The notes under the pieces: model-generated
What the model saw: the letters and a program-made list of their open reading frames with translations, nothing else
Told to the model about the DNA's origin: nothing
The model's database searches: none
In this document: positions 9,895-20,592 of the stretch, piece by piece
Layout of the letters: each line of letters starts with the position of its first letter
How positions within the stretch are numbered: position 1 is the stretch's first letter
Source: an uncultured Planktomarina sp.
Lineage (GTDB): Bacteria; Pseudomonadota; Alphaproteobacteria; Rhodobacterales; Rhodobacteraceae
Assembly: GCA_905181815.1 (NCBI GenBank)
Contig: CAJIZA010000005.1
Span: 25,176-89,175 of the forward strand
Direction: 5' to 3'
Length of the DNA stretch: 64,000 bases
Program-made: the position numbers and the translations under genes

Positions 9895-11466
9895 TTAAGA
9901 TTTCTGGAACATGGCAAGCATGCGCCGTGTTACGAGAAAGCCGCCAAAAATGTTGATGCCTGCAAAGAACACCGCGATCGCCGCGAGTACGGTCACAAGG
10001 AAGCTGGTCGACCCAACTTGCAGCACCGCGCCCAAAATAATGATCGAAGAAATCGCATTAGTCACCGCCATCAACGGCGTGTGCAAGGAATGGCTGACAT
10101 TCCAAATGACTTGGAAGCCAACAAAGACGGACAGGACAAACACTATAAAGTGCTGCATAAAGCTTGCCGGTGCGTAGCTACCGACCAAAAACAGCAGCGC
10201 CCCACCAATGGCCAAAAGTGCTACCTGATTCTGGGTTTGCTTTTTGAAAGCCTGAACCTCTTCCGCGCGCTTTTCCTCCGCAGTTTTCTCTGGCACTTTT
10301 TCTTTTGGCTTAGCCGCAATGGCCTGAATTTTTGGTGGCGGCGGCGGGAAGGTGATCTCTCCAGCATGAGCGATGGTCGCCCCGCGGATGACGTCGTCCT
10401 CCATATCATGCACAATAACACCATCTTTTTCTGGGGTGAGGTCTGACACCATGTGGCGGATATTATTGGAATAGAGCGTGCTGGCCTGCGACGCCATGCG
10501 ACTTGGGAAATCGGTGTATCCGATGATAATCACACCATTATCGGTCACGATCTTCTCGTCCATCACCGTCAATTTGCAATTACCGCCCTTCTCTGCGGCC
10601 AAATCAATGATCACAGAGCCAGGCTTCATGCTGGACACCATGTCAGCGGTCCAAAGCTCAGGAGCTTCCCTATTGGGGATCAAAGCGGTGGTGATCACAA
10701 TGTCCATGTCAGGAGCTATCTCGCGGAATTTGGCCAATTGCGCGGCCGCAAACTCCGGTGAGGACACCGCAGCATAGCCGCCCGTGGCGGCACCATCGGC
10801 CTGTTCCTCTGAAAAGTCCAAGAATACGAACTCTGCACCCATCGATTCGACCTGCTCAGCTACCTCTGGACGCACGTCAAATGCGTAGGTTATGGCCCCA
10901 AGAGATGTCGAAGTCCCAGTCGCCGCAAGTCCAGCCACGCCCGCGCCAACCACCAAGACTTTCGCAGGGGGTACCTTGCCGGCGGCGGTGACTTGGCCTG
11001 TGAAAAACCGGCCGAAATTATTGCCAGCCTCTATCACCGCTCGGTACCCGGCGATATTGGCCATAGAGGATAAGGCGTCCATTTTTTGGGCGCGGCTGAT
11101 CCGCGGCACCATATCCATAGCAATGACGTTGGCGCCTTTGGATTTGGCCAGTTCTAGAAGACGTTCATTTGCCCCGGGATAGAAAAATGAAATCAGTGTT
11201 TTTTCAGTGGAAAGTCGTTTGATTTCCGCCTCACTCGGCGGGCGAACCTTAACGATGACGTCACAGGCCTTGGTCAAAGCGGCAGCCGTGGCGGCAACTT
11301 CAACGCCGGCGGCTTTATACTGCGCATCGCTAAAGCCTGCAGCACTGCCAGCACCTTTTTGGACCACACAGTCATGACCAAGTTTTTGCAACTGAATTGC
11401 GCTTTCGGGTGTTAATGCAACGCGCTGTTCGCCGGTAAAAATCTCTTTGAGAGCTCCAATTATCAT
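9895..11466 (-). CDS. pntA: NAD(P) transhydrogenase subunit alpha
   Basis: This 523-residue subunit carries the NAD(H)-binding domain I, made of two Rossmann-like lobes (start [17 protein letters not shown], dinucleotide motif [13 protein letters not shown] near residue 175). After a charged Pro/Lys/Glu linker come three to four C-terminal membrane helices of domain II. This single-chain architecture is the E. coli form, unlike the split PntAA/PntAB of Rhodospirillum. ATG 11466 has AAAGGA about nine bases upstream; the longer in-frame extension to 11541 has no family support. It is the first gene of the pntAB operon. Confidence 0.96.
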   Translation of the reverse strand: MIIGALKEIFTGEQRVALTPESAIQLQKLGHDCVVQKGAGSAAGFSDAQYKAAGVEVAATAAALTKACDVIVKVRPPSEAEIKRLSTEKTLISFFYPGANERLLELAKSKGANVIAMDMVPRISRAQKMDALSSMANIAGYRAVIEAGNNFGRFFTGQVTAAGKVPPAKVLVVGAGVAGLAATGTSTSLGAITYAFDVRPEVAEQVESMGAEFVFLDFSEEQADGAATGGYAAVSSPEFAAAQLAKFREIAPDMDIVITTALIPNREAPELWTADMVSSMKPGSVIIDLAAEKGGNCKLTVMDEKIVTDNGVIIIGYTDFPSRMASQASTLYSNNIRHMVSDLTPEKDGVIVHDMEDDVIRGATIAHAGEITFPPPPPKIQAIAAKPKEKVPEKTAEEKRAEEVQAFKKQTQNQVALLAIGGALLFLVGSYAPASFMQHFIVFVLSVFVGFQVIWNVSHSLHTPLMAVTNAISSIIILGAVLQVGSTSFLVTVLAAIAVFFAGINIFGGFLVTRRMLAMFQKS

Positions 11467-11535
11467 AATTTTCGTCCTTTCATGACGCGGTCTTTCACCG
11501 TCCTCGAAACGTTCCGATTGCAGAATGCGTAACGC

Positions 11536-11552
11536 GCGCAATAATATTGCGC
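11536..11552. promoter_or_regulatory. Perfect palindrome between pntA and the SDR gene
   Basis: GCGCAATA-A-TATTGCGC is an 8+8 perfect inverted repeat in the 158-base divergent region, 70 bases before pntA. A second inverted repeat, AAATAT-GAGT-ATATTT, lies at 11581-11596 just before the SDR gene. Both look like candidate operators for one or both genes; the regulator is unknown. Confidence 0.4.
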
Positions 11553-11624
11553 AACTGATCTAGCGTAGCTTTTCTCCGAAAAATATGAGTATATTTCTGC
11601 ATACAAAGATTGAGGGGAATAATT

Positions 11625-12380
11625 TTGCTACTCACAGGAAAAAACGCCGTCATCACGGGCGGCGGCACAGGCATCGGACTGGCGATCGCGCGCAAATTAG
11701 CTACGGAAGGTTGCAATGTGGCCATCACAGGGCGACGATTGGATGTTTTGCAAGGGGCCGCCGAGTCTTTCGGAGGCCTAACCATTAAAATGGATGTTGC
11801 CAATGAATCCTCGGTGGTCGCGGGCATGCAATCCATTGCCGATCACTTTGGAAGCATTGATATTTGCATCGCAAATGCCGGTATCGCAGAGGGGCAGAAT
11901 ATCCGCAATTCCAGCTTCGACTTCTGGCGCAAAATCATGGCGATCAATCTGGACGGCGCTTATCTGACCATTCGCGAATCTCTGCGGCATATGCCGGTGA
12001 AAGATTGGGGCCGAGTCTTAGCCGTTTCATCCATTGCCGGGGTGCGCGGGTTGAAAGGGGCGCATGCCTACAGCGCATCAAAACACGGTGTCATCGGGAT
12101 GATCCGCGCTCTTTCCGCCGATCACGCGAAGTTGCCCATCACATTTAATGCGATATGCCCTGGCTATGTCGACACTGACATCATTGAACGCAATACACAA
12201 AATATCTCTGAGCGGGCGCATATTAGCCATGACCAGGCCCGCGCCTTGATGGTCGATCTGAATCCGCATGGGCGGCTGATCACAGCAGATGAGGTCGCCT
12301 CCGCCGCACTCTGGCTTTGCAGCCCCGGCTCAGACAGTTTTGACGGGCAAGCCATGGAAATCTCGGGCGGCCAACCCTAG
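11625..12380 (+). CDS. Short-chain dehydrogenase/reductase
   Basis: This 251-residue classical SDR has the NAD(P)-binding motif TGGGTGIG (residues 10-17), the NAG motif near 83-85, catalytic Ser135, Tyr148 and Lys152 (YSASK), and the CPGYVDTDI block. It resembles 3-hydroxyacyl or 3-hydroxybutyrate dehydrogenases, but the substrate cannot be assigned. I take TTG 11625 as the start because GAGGGG lies eight bases upstream and the protein then begins at LTGKNAVITGG, as SDRs do. A TTG at 11610 is the alternative. Its end overlaps the convergent hydrolase gene by four bases. Confidence 0.83.
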   Translation: MLLTGKNAVITGGGTGIGLAIARKLATEGCNVAITGRRLDVLQGAAESFGGLTIKMDVANESSVVAGMQSIADHFGSIDICIANAGIAEGQNIRNSSFDFWRKIMAINLDGAYLTIRESLRHMPVKDWGRVLAVSSIAGVRGLKGAHAYSASKHGVIGMIRALSADHAKLPITFNAICPGYVDTDIIERNTQNISERAHISHDQARALMVDLNPHGRLITADEVASAALWLCSPGSDSFDGQAMEISGGQP

Positions 12381-13141
12381 GCTGGCCCCGTGCGAGCAGC
12401 ACGCCATTCATAGACCGCCGCACCAAAGGCCGAAAAGAGCGGCCTGGAGACCGGATCTTGCGCGGCACTATATTCTGGGTGCCACTGCACGCCCAAACCG
12501 AAGCCCTTGGAATTTTTTATATAAATTGCCTCGGGGGTGCCGTCCGGGGCATGGCCATCAATCACCACACGCGGGCCCGGCTCTTTGATCCCCTGGCCAT
12601 GCAGCGTATTGGTGCGCACGACCTCCGCCTCCAGAATCCGTGCGAAGACCCCGCCTGGAGTGAAACGTACATCATGGCGCAGCGCAAACTTCTCTTCCAA
12701 AGTGCCATCAGGCGGCATGCGATGATTGTCACGCCCCGCCAGGTCACGGATCTCAGGGTGAAGGCTGCCGCCCATCGCGACGTTCATCTCTTGAAACCCA
12801 CGACAAATCGCCAAATAGGGCTGACCGCGCGTCACGAGGGCGCGGATCAACGGCAATGCAAGACCATCGCGTTTCTCATCCATATCTCCGTGATCTTCCG
12901 TCAGATCTTCGCCATATTCTTTAGGGTGTACATTGGGGCGCCCACCTGTAAAAACAAACCCATCACAAGCCTCCATGAGCTCCTCAATTGGGGCAAGCAG
13001 AGCGTCAGGTGGGACGATGACGGGCAAAGCGTCGCAAATCTCGCGCACTGCCCGAGAATTCATCTCACCCGCTCCATGCACCAAATACTCTGAATTGATC
13101 AGGTGGGGATTTCCAATAATGCCGATAACGGGACGCACCAT
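12377..13141 (-). CDS. Class I glutamine amidotransferase-like hydrolase (peptidase C26, PuuD-like)
   Basis: This 254-residue protein resembles gamma-glutamyl-gamma-aminobutyrate hydrolase (PuuD). The nucleophile is in AICRGFQEMN (Cys113) and the His/Glu of the triad in QWHPEYS near residue 226. It also has the FTGGRPNVHP block typical of the family, which cleaves gamma-glutamyl amide bonds, in PuuD during putrescine breakdown. A PuuB-like oxidase lies 42 kb away, so an actual putrescine pathway is only a possibility. ATG 13141 has AAGG seven bases upstream; ATG 13147 is too close to it. Confidence 0.82.
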   Translation of the reverse strand: MVRPVIGIIGNPHLINSEYLVHGAGEMNSRAVREICDALPVIVPPDALLAPIEELMEACDGFVFTGGRPNVHPKEYGEDLTEDHGDMDEKRDGLALPLIRALVTRGQPYLAICRGFQEMNVAMGGSLHPEIRDLAGRDNHRMPPDGTLEEKFALRHDVRFTPGGVFARILEAEVVRTNTLHGQGIKEPGPRVVIDGHAPDGTPEAIYIKNSKGFGLGVQWHPEYSAAQDPVSRPLFSAFGAAVYEWRAARTGPA

Positions 13142-13568
13142 AGTCATACCTTATGTGAAATTTGCCCATTCATAGGATGTCCATCGCCAGCAGGCCAGCC
13201 CTCAAATAAAAAGCCGCGTAAGAAAAGCAAAGGGACAATTACAGCCGCAATACCCTTGAATGACCATAATCGAAGGCTTCACCGGCCAAGCTACGCTCTT
13301 GGGTGCTAGCGATCATTTTGAAACGAGGCTCACGCACGACCATTTAATTCTAGATATGTTAAATCTATGATGCGTCAGCCACAAGGGGCAGAAAATGCGA
13401 ACCATCGCTGCGGTCGCAACATGTGTTTTACGCCAAAGCACTCAAATAGCTGACGGCTCGCAGCATAAAAAACAACCACATCTGCACAATAAAGGAGCAC
13501 CCGCGCACTACTTTATTAGCCTGTGTTACTGCACTGGTTGATTAAGGGCCATATGGCAAAGGCAAGGT
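13142..13568. other. Intergenic region, no gene recognised
   Basis: About 427 bases with no convincing coding frame, tRNA or terminator. It includes the upstream region of the C26 hydrolase gene and the 3' side of glcG. A short inverted repeat, TAGAT with ATCTA at 13351-13367, is the only structure I noticed. Confidence 0.5.
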
Positions 13569-13997
13569 TTACCCCTCGCCAACCAAGCCAGAGGCCTCAA
13601 TGCCGGCCATGGCCGCAATCAAGTCATTGTCAGAGGTGTCGCCAGTTACACCAACAGCGCCGATCACGCTGCCTTTTTTGTTGCGCAGTAAAACGCCCCC
13701 GGGAACTGGGATTACTTTCCCACCATAAAGGCCGTTCACCGCATTTATAAAATAGGCCTGCTGGTCCGCGCGCGCCATTTGAGCTGTACCGCCCATGCCC
13801 AGCATGATTGAACCAAAGGCCTTGGCTTGGGCGATGGCAAACCGGCCAGGCGCCGCCCCATCTTCACGCTCAAAGGCAATTACATGCCCGCCGGCATCCA
13901 GCACCACCACAGAGAGCGGTTTGAGCTCGAGCTCTTTACTCTTATTTAACGTCCCACGAATGATAGATTTTGCTTTTCTAAGGTTAATACCAGGCAT
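13569..13997 (-). CDS. GlcG/HbpS family heme-binding-like protein
   Basis: This 142-residue protein belongs to the DUF336 family (GlcG, HbpS, and adducer-like PduO C-terminal domains). Typical blocks are VVVLDAGGHVIAFEREDGA near residue 30 and PVPGGVLLRNKKGSVIGAVG near residue 100, ending VTGDTSDNDLIAAMAGIEA. GlcG is encoded in the glycolate operon of E. coli, and its role is unclear. Here the gene lies 62 bases after malate synthase G on the same strand, so the two probably form an operon for glycolate and glyoxylate use. ATG 13997 gives the usual length; an upstream extension is not conserved. Confidence 0.82.
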   Translation of the reverse strand: MPGINLRKAKSIIRGTLNKSKELELKPLSVVVLDAGGHVIAFEREDGAAPGRFAIAQAKAFGSIMLGMGGTAQMARADQQAYFINAVNGLYGGKVIPVPGGVLLRNKKGSVIGAVGVTGDTSDNDLIAAMAGIEASGLVGEG

Positions 13998-14059
13998 TAG
14001 GTTTCTTTCAAATGAGATCCGTGAGATCACGGGAGTAAGTTAAGAGGGATGTACAGACG

Positions 14060-16198
14060 CTAATGCGCCTGTGCGGCTTTCAATTCCAATCTTCGGCAGT
14101 GCAAAACAGGTTCCGTATAGCCTGAGGGCTGTCCCCGACCTTCAAACACAAGGTCACAGGCCGCTTTGAAAGCAATCCCGTCGAAACCGGGGGCCATGGG
14201 CGTATAGCTAGCATCAGCCGCATTTTGCCCATCAACCACAGCAGCCATTTTTTTCATGGCAGCCATCACCATCGCACGGTCAACAACATCATGATGCAAC
14301 CAATTTGCCAAGGCCTGCGAAGAAATGCGGCAGGTCGCACGGTCTTCCATCAGCCCCACATTGTGGATGTCTGGCACTTTCGAACAGCCAACCCCGCTGT
14401 CTACCCAGCGCACAACATAGCCCAAGATCCCTTGCGCGTTGTTTTCAATTTCTTGCGTCAGCTCATCGGGCGACCAATTGCTGCCTGCGGCTACAGGGAT
14501 GGACAACAGGTCATCAAGACCGCGTCGCGGGCCTTTGGCTTTCAGCTCCGCTTGCACAGCCATCACATCAACCTGATGATAATGGGTTGCATGCAGAGTC
14601 GCGGCCGTTGGGCTTGGAACCCAAGCACAGGTCGCACCAGCTTTCGGATGGCCAATTTTTTGCGCCAGCATATCGCCCATCAAATCTGGCATGGCCCACA
14701 TGCCTTTGCCAATCTGCGCCTTGCCCTGCAAACCACAGGTCAAACCGATGTCTACATTCCGGTCCTCATAGGCATTGATCCACGGGGTGAGTTTCATCTG
14801 CCCTTTTGGAATCATTGGCCCCGCTTCCATCGAAGTATGGATTTCATCACCAGTACGATCCAAGAAGCCAGTGTTAATAAAGGCCACCCGCGCCTGTGCT
14901 GCTTTGATGCAAGCTTTGAGGTTGGCGCTTGTGCGGCGTTCCTCATCCATGATGCCCAGCTTTACGGTATTTTGCGGCAAGCCCAAAATACGCTCAACCC
15001 TGGTGAAGATTTCATCTGCAAAAGCCACCTCGTCCGGTCCGTGCATCTTGGGTTTGACCACATAAACCGAGCCATGAAGCGAGTTACCACCTGGACGCTG
15101 TAGATCATGCATCGCGATCAGCGTCGTGCAGAGAGCGTCAAGCAAGCCTTCGCCAATTTCGAGCCCATCTCGATCTGTTACCGCCGGATTACTCATCAAG
15201 TGCCCAACATTGCGCACCAACATGAGCGCGCGGCCCTTGAGAGTGTGTCTCTCGTCCGCATGCAGATAGCTGCGATCCGCGTTCAAGACCCGGTCAAAGG
15301 ATTTGCCGTCCTTGCTCACCGTCTCACGCAGATCACCACGCATCAGTCCAAGCCAATTGCGATAGGCCAGAACCTTATCCGCCCCATCAACTGCGGCCAC
15401 GGAATCTTCACAATCCATAATGGCGGAGATCGCGCTTTCCAGGAGGATATCGTCCACATGCGCTTTATCTCCACCACCTATATTGCCCGTTGGGTCAATT
15501 TGAATGGCAATATGCAGACCGTTTTTCTGCAAAACCACCTCCACCAGCGCACCGCCATCATCTTGGTTCATCCCGATATATTGCGATGAGTCCGCAAGAG
15601 CGGGCACCAGCGCATCCCCCACAACCTGATATCCCGTCACATCCGCATGCGAGCCAGTGGCCAAGGGCGCAACCTGATCCAAATAGGCTTTGGCCCAGTC
15701 GATCACGCGCGCACCGCGCGCAGCATCATAGCCTCCACCGTTTGGCAAATCACCCATAGCATCCGTGCCATAAAGCGCATCATAGAGGCTACCCCAACGA
15801 GCGTTGGCCGCGTTCAACGCATAGCGAGCGTTCATAATCGGGACCACAAGTTGCGGGCCAGGCGTTGACGCAATTTCGGGATCTACATTTTGAGTTGTCA
15901 CCAAAAAATCCGCTGGTTCTGGCACTAAATAGCCGATCTCTTTCAAAAATCCTTGATAGGCGTCAGGCTCATGCGCCTGCCCACGGCGTGCGATGTGCCA
16001 CGCATCAATTTTTCTTTGTATATCTGAACGTTGCGCCAGTAAAGCTTGGTTTTTAGGCCCTAACTCATGCACCAATTCCGACAGGCCATCCCAAAACTGA
16101 GCGGCGCTGACGGGCAAACCGCCCAATGCTTCAGTCTCGATGAAATCATATAGCTCTTCGACCACCGAGAGGCCTGAAACTTGGATATATTTGGGCAT
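14060..16198 (-). CDS. glcB: Malate synthase G
   Basis: This 712-residue enzyme condenses glyoxylate with acetyl-CoA to give malate. Family landmarks are [20 protein letters not shown] near residue 130, [15 protein letters not shown], the [19 protein letters not shown] region near 380, and [20 protein letters not shown] near 500, which together give the single-chain G isoform length (E. coli about 723). No isocitrate lyase gene is in the window, so this may serve glycolate and other glyoxylate sources instead of acetate growth. It diverges from pepN. A near-perfect palindrome lies about 85-110 bases upstream of its start (16282-16309), and glcG follows downstream. Confidence 0.95.
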   Translation of the reverse strand: MPKYIQVSGLSVVEELYDFIETEALGGLPVSAAQFWDGLSELVHELGPKNQALLAQRSDIQRKIDAWHIARRGQAHEPDAYQGFLKEIGYLVPEPADFLVTTQNVDPEIASTPGPQLVVPIMNARYALNAANARWGSLYDALYGTDAMGDLPNGGGYDAARGARVIDWAKAYLDQVAPLATGSHADVTGYQVVGDALVPALADSSQYIGMNQDDGGALVEVVLQKNGLHIAIQIDPTGNIGGGDKAHVDDILLESAISAIMDCEDSVAAVDGADKVLAYRNWLGLMRGDLRETVSKDGKSFDRVLNADRSYLHADERHTLKGRALMLVRNVGHLMSNPAVTDRDGLEIGEGLLDALCTTLIAMHDLQRPGGNSLHGSVYVVKPKMHGPDEVAFADEIFTRVERILGLPQNTVKLGIMDEERRTSANLKACIKAAQARVAFINTGFLDRTGDEIHTSMEAGPMIPKGQMKLTPWINAYEDRNVDIGLTCGLQGKAQIGKGMWAMPDLMGDMLAQKIGHPKAGATCAWVPSPTAATLHATHYHQVDVMAVQAELKAKGPRRGLDDLLSIPVAAGSNWSPDELTQEIENNAQGILGYVVRWVDSGVGCSKVPDIHNVGLMEDRATCRISSQALANWLHHDVVDRAMVMAAMKKMAAVVDGQNAADASYTPMAPGFDGIAFKAACDLVFEGRGQPSGYTEPVLHCRRLELKAAQAH

Positions 16199-16281
16199 AG
16201 TCGAAATCTCCGAAATTCTGCGATCGTATGATACGGATCCCTTTTGGTCTGGTTATCCAGCTCGATTGTGAACTTCAAGGC

Positions 16282-16308
16282 AAATTGGTTACTATTTAGT
16301 ACCAATTT
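16282..16308. promoter_or_regulatory. GntR-like palindromic operator upstream of glcB
   Basis: AAATTGGTTACT, then ATTT, then AGTACCAATTT forms an inverted repeat with one unpaired base. Its TTGGT...ACCAA ends resemble the operators of FadR-subfamily GntR regulators such as GlcC and PdhR. The position, 84-110 bases upstream of glcB and 109-135 upstream of pepN, fits control of glcB. No GntR gene is in the window. Confidence 0.45.
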
Positions 16309-16416
16309 TCCTTTCGGGGACAAAATCCACTCCTTGCTTGAAGTTTTCTTGCCACGGTTATTCCAACTGAGCCCGAAGGCCGCTAGGTATCACACAGCTA
16401 TATCAGGAGCCGCGCC

Positions 16417-18969
16417 ATGACTGCCGAAAATTCGCAAACGATCTACCTTAAAGATTACCAAGTGCCCAACTATTTGGTGGACCACGTCGCGCTTGACTTT
16501 GACTTACACCCCACCACCACGCGGGTGCGCTCCACGGTGAAATTCCGGCCGAACGCGGACAGCAACAGCACCGAGTTCTTCTTGCATGGGGAAAACTTGA
16601 CCTTCCTGTCGGCCTATATCAATGGGACTGCCGTCACCCCTGTGATGACTGGAGCGGGGTTGACCTGCAATGTGCCTGATGGACCGTTCATTTGGCAGAG
16701 CGAAGTGGAGATTAATCCAAGCGCCAATACCGAATTGTCCGGCCTTTACATGTCCAACGGCATGTTTTGCACCCAATGCGAAGCCGAGGGCTTTCGCCGC
16801 ATCACCTACTATCCCGATCGCCCCGATGTCATGGCGCCCTTCGATGTGACAATCCATAGCGACCTGCCCTATGCCCTATCCAATGGTGAGCCTCTGGGTA
16901 GTGAGGGCCAAACCCGCCGCTGGCGAGATCCTTGGCCGAAACCGGCCTATCTCTTCGCCTTGGTCGCAGGTGAATTTCAAGTGGTGTCTGATCACTTCAC
17001 CACCGCTTCAGGCAAGCCAGTGAATCTAAACATCTATGTGCGCGATGGCGATCAGGACAAATGCGCCTTCGCCCTGGAGGCGCTCAAGGCCAGTATGGCC
17101 TGGGACGAACGCGTCTATGGCCGCGAATATGACCTTTCTGTATTCAATATCGTAGCTGTGGATGATTTCAACATGGGGGCGATGGAAAATAAAGGTCTAA
17201 ATATATTCAATTCCTCCGCAGTTCTGGCCAGTCCCGAAACCACAGTGGACGGCAATTTCGAACGGATCGAAGCCATCATCGCCCATGAATATTTCCATAA
17301 TTGGACCGGCAATCGTATCACCTGCCGTGACTGGTTCCAATTGAGCCTCAAAGAAGGGCTGACTGTGTTTCGCGACCAACAATTCAGCGCCGATATGCGG
17401 GGCCCAGAGGTGCGACGCATTGAAGATGTCGCCGCCCTGCGTGGACGACAATTTCGCGAAGACAGCGGCCCCTTGGCCCATCCCGTCCGGCCTGAGAGCT
17501 TTGTGGAGATCAATAATTTTTATACAGCCACCGTCTATGAGAAAGGCGCAGAATTGATCCGTATGCTCAAACTGTTGGTGGGCGATGCGGCGTATAAAAA
17601 GGCATTGGACCTTTATTTCAAACGCCATGATGGGCAGGCCTGCACGATTGAAGATTGGCTGGCCGTGTTCACCGATGTCACTGGGCAGGATCTCAGCCAA
17701 TTCAAACTTTGGTACAGCCAGGCCGGTACGCCCATCGTGACCGTGCGCGACCATTTCGCCGATGGCACCTATGAGTTGAGCCTCACCCAAGTCACGCCGC
17801 CCACGCCTAGCCAGCCAAACAAACAACCACTGGTGATCCCCGTTGCACTGGGGCTTTTGTATCAAGACGGGACGGAAGCGCTGGACACGCAGCTTCTGGT
17901 GCTCACCGAAGCCGAGCAGAGCTTCCGATTCTCAGGCCTGCGCGCCGCGCCGATCCCATCCCTATTGCGCGGATTTTCCGCCCCTGTGATCTTACAGCGC
18001 AAGACCAGCCAAGCCGAACACTTGGCGCAGCTGGCCCATGATCCAGATCTGTTCAACCGCTTTGAGGCCAGCCGCGAGCTGGGCAAATCGGCGCTTCTGG
18101 CCATGCTTCAGAAAGGAGCGGTGCCCGATGAAGCCTATTGCACCGCCCTGTTGCAGGTGATGGTCAATGAAGATCTAGATCCGGCCTTCCGCGCCATGTG
18201 CTGCGCCCTGCCCGGTCAAGATGAAATTGCCAGAGCCCTCACAGAGCAAGGCCAGATCCCTGATCCTGTTGCTATTGACGCAGCCGTGCATCAACTGTCC
18301 GAGCATTTGGCGCGTCAAGGCCTTGAGGCGCTTCAAGCGCTTTATCACACCCACCAGCTCACTGGACCCTTTTCGCCAGATGCAGCCAGCTGTGGCGCGC
18401 GCGCGCTGAGCGCCCTGGCCTTGCGCCTCATCAGCCATGCCGATGGCGGCGCATTGGCCGCAAAGCAATTTGCCAAGGCCGACACTATGACCTTGCAACT
18501 TCCTGCGCTTGGCAATCTGAACCGCCATGGCCAAGGTGCTGAAGCGGTGGCACAGTTTTACCAGCAATGGCGCCATGAGCGTCTGGTGATCGACAAATGG
18601 TTCAGCTTGCAAGTCACCACAAGCCCCGCAAACAACGCCGTGGCTGTAGCGGTAAATTTGTTGAAACACCCTGATTTTAATTTGAAAAATCCAAACCGAT
18701 TCCGCGCGCTGATTGGGGCCTTGGCCATGACCCCTGCGGCTTTTCACCAAGCGGATGGATCTGCCTATAGGCTGGTGGCCGATCAGCTGATTGCATTGGA
18801 TGATATCAATCCGCAACTCTGCGCACGCATGACCACCGTCTTCGAAACATGTCGACGTTATGATGGCACACGTCAAGCTCTTATGCGCGCTGCACTCAAC
18901 CGTCTTGCCGCCAAGCCCAATCTGTCGCGGGATACAAAGGAGATGGTCACCCGGCTTTTAGACGCCTAA
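16417..18969 (+). CDS. pepN: Aminopeptidase N (M1 family)
   Basis: This 850-residue zinc aminopeptidase removes N-terminal amino acids from peptides in the cytoplasm. The substrate-binding GAMEN motif is near residue 255. The zinc site HEYFH is near 290-294, with the third ligand Glu in LKEG near 313. The C-terminal alpha-helical domain is complete, and the length is slightly below E. coli PepN (870). ATG 16417 follows a CAGGAG-like sequence at 16404-16409. gatB follows on the same strand after 88 bases, with no obvious functional tie. Confidence 0.95.
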   Translation: MTAENSQTIYLKDYQVPNYLVDHVALDFDLHPTTTRVRSTVKFRPNADSNSTEFFLHGENLTFLSAYINGTAVTPVMTGAGLTCNVPDGPFIWQSEVEINPSANTELSGLYMSNGMFCTQCEAEGFRRITYYPDRPDVMAPFDVTIHSDLPYALSNGEPLGSEGQTRRWRDPWPKPAYLFALVAGEFQVVSDHFTTASGKPVNLNIYVRDGDQDKCAFALEALKASMAWDERVYGREYDLSVFNIVAVDDFNMGAMENKGLNIFNSSAVLASPETTVDGNFERIEAIIAHEYFHNWTGNRITCRDWFQLSLKEGLTVFRDQQFSADMRGPEVRRIEDVAALRGRQFREDSGPLAHPVRPESFVEINNFYTATVYEKGAELIRMLKLLVGDAAYKKALDLYFKRHDGQACTIEDWLAVFTDVTGQDLSQFKLWYSQAGTPIVTVRDHFADGTYELSLTQVTPPTPSQPNKQPLVIPVALGLLYQDGTEALDTQLLVLTEAEQSFRFSGLRAAPIPSLLRGFSAPVILQRKTSQAEHLAQLAHDPDLFNRFEASRELGKSALLAMLQKGAVPDEAYCTALLQVMVNEDLDPAFRAMCCALPGQDEIARALTEQGQIPDPVAIDAAVHQLSEHLARQGLEALQALYHTHQLTGPFSPDAASCGARALSALALRLISHADGGALAAKQFAKADTMTLQLPALGNLNRHGQGAEAVAQFYQQWRHERLVIDKWFSLQVTTSPANNAVAVAVNLLKHPDFNLKNPNRFRALIGALAMTPAAFHQADGSAYRLVADQLIALDDINPQLCARMTTVFETCRRYDGTRQALMRAALNRLAAKPNLSRDTKEMVTRLLDA

Positions 18970-19057
18970 ATCACCACGATAGGCCAAGCGCATCTTGTCG
19001 AGCCAAGCGGTTCGCCGTAGAACACGGACAAACACTTAGATTTATCGGGGCACTGCT

Positions 19058-20569
19058 ATGCTGGACCAAACTTTTGAGACACCGAAACCCAAGGTGATTG
19101 CCGGGGCAAAACATGATTGGGAACTGGTGATCGGCCTTGAGGTGCATGCGCAGGTGACCTCCAAAGCCAAGCTCTTTTCCGGGGCCTCCACCCAATTTGG
19201 CGCCGAACCAAACTCAAATGTCGCCTTTGTGGATGCCGGCATGCCCGGCATGTTGCCCGTCATTAATGAGGAATGCGTGGCCCAAGCGGTGCGCACCGGA
19301 CTTGGGCTGAAGGCACAGATCAACACATTCTCAGCCTTTGATCGCAAAAACTACTTCTACCCCGACTTGCCACAGGGCTATCAAATCAGCCAGCTTTACC
19401 ACCCGATTGTGGGAGAGGGCGAAGTCTTCATCGAATTAGGTGACGGAACCGCCCGCCTGGTGCGCATTGAACGCATTCACCTGGAGCAAGATGCCGGCAA
19501 ATCAGTGCATGATATGGATCCCAACAACTCCTTTGTGGATCTCAACCGCACCGGCGTTGCGCTGATGGAGATCGTCAGCCGCCCCGACATTCGCGGCCCC
19601 GAAGAGGCGGCGGCCTATGTCACCAAGCTGCGCCAAATCATGCAATATCTCGGCACCTGTGATGGCAATATGCAAAACGGCAGCCTGCGGGCCGATGTCA
19701 ATGTCTCTGTCTGCCGGCCTGGGAATTATGAAAAATACCAAGCCACGCAAGATTTCTCCCACCTCGGCACACGCTGCGAGATTAAGAACATGAACTCTAT
19801 GCGCTTCATGCAGGCGGCGATTGACTTTGAGGCTCGCCGGCAAATTGCCATATTAGAAGACGGCGGTGAGGTAACGCAAGAAACCCGGCTTTATGATGCG
19901 GATAAAAACGAAACCCGCTCCATGCGTTCGAAAGAAGAAGCGCATGATTATCGCTATTTTCCCTGCCCTGACCTTCTGCCGTTGGAGATTGAGCAAGAGT
20001 GGATCAACGAGCTGGCAGCACAGCTTCCAGAGCTACCAGATGCTAAAAAGTCTCGTCTTATCAATGATTTTGGTCTGTCCAATTATGACGCCAATGTCTT
20101 GACGGCTGAAACACAGAACGCCAGTTATTTTGAAAAAGTGGCGCAAGGCCGCGATGGAAAGGTTGCGGCCAATTGGGTCATCAATGAACTGTTCGGCCGG
20201 ATGAAAAAAGATGATGTCACCATTGCCAATTGCCCAGTCAGTCCCGATCAGCTCGGCGGCGTTATTGACTTGATAGCAAGTGGTGAGATTTCTGGCAAAA
20301 TAGCCAAGGACTTGTTTGAAATCATCTACACGGAAGGCGGCAACCCGGCGGAAATCGTTGAGAGCCGCGGCATGAAACAAGTTACAGACACCGGCGCGAT
20401 TGAAGCTGCTGTAGATCAAATCATTGCCGACAATCCCGCCCAAGTGGAAAAAGCTCAGCAAAATCCAAAATTGGCGGGCTGGTTTGTCGGGCAAGTGATC
20501 AAAGCCACGGGCGGCAAGGCTAATCCGCAGGTGGTCAATCAGATTGTGGCGGCCAAACTGGCGCTGTAA
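19058..20569 (+). CDS. gatB: Asp-tRNA(Asn)/Glu-tRNA(Gln) amidotransferase subunit B
   Basis: This 503-residue tRNA-dependent amidotransferase subunit activates the glutamyl or aspartyl group on misacylated tRNA within GatCAB. The [19 protein letters not shown] start, the [14 protein letters not shown] block and the [10 protein letters not shown] and EIKNMNSMR motifs are diagnostic. The C-terminal YqeY-like tail domain is present and complete. gatA and gatC are not in this window. ATG 19058 gives a 25-residue lead before the conserved core, usual for Rhodobacterales. It converges on bolA with a 23-base gap. Confidence 0.96.
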   Translation: MLDQTFETPKPKVIAGAKHDWELVIGLEVHAQVTSKAKLFSGASTQFGAEPNSNVAFVDAGMPGMLPVINEECVAQAVRTGLGLKAQINTFSAFDRKNYFYPDLPQGYQISQLYHPIVGEGEVFIELGDGTARLVRIERIHLEQDAGKSVHDMDPNNSFVDLNRTGVALMEIVSRPDIRGPEEAAAYVTKLRQIMQYLGTCDGNMQNGSLRADVNVSVCRPGNYEKYQATQDFSHLGTRCEIKNMNSMRFMQAAIDFEARRQIAILEDGGEVTQETRLYDADKNETRSMRSKEEAHDYRYFPCPDLLPLEIEQEWINELAAQLPELPDAKKSRLINDFGLSNYDANVLTAETQNASYFEKVAQGRDGKVAANWVINELFGRMKKDDVTIANCPVSPDQLGGVIDLIASGEISGKIAKDLFEIIYTEGGNPAEIVESRGMKQVTDTGAIEAAVDQIIADNPAQVEKAQQNPKLAGWFVGQVIKATGGKANPQVVNQIVAAKLAL

Positions 20570-20592
20570 TTGCTAAGTTTCCCTACAGGTGC

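Noticed and set aside
14225-15103. 292-codon open frame antisense to glcB
   Set aside because: It lies wholly within the clearly conserved malate synthase gene and its product has no domain pattern; typical shadow frame of a GC-biased gene.
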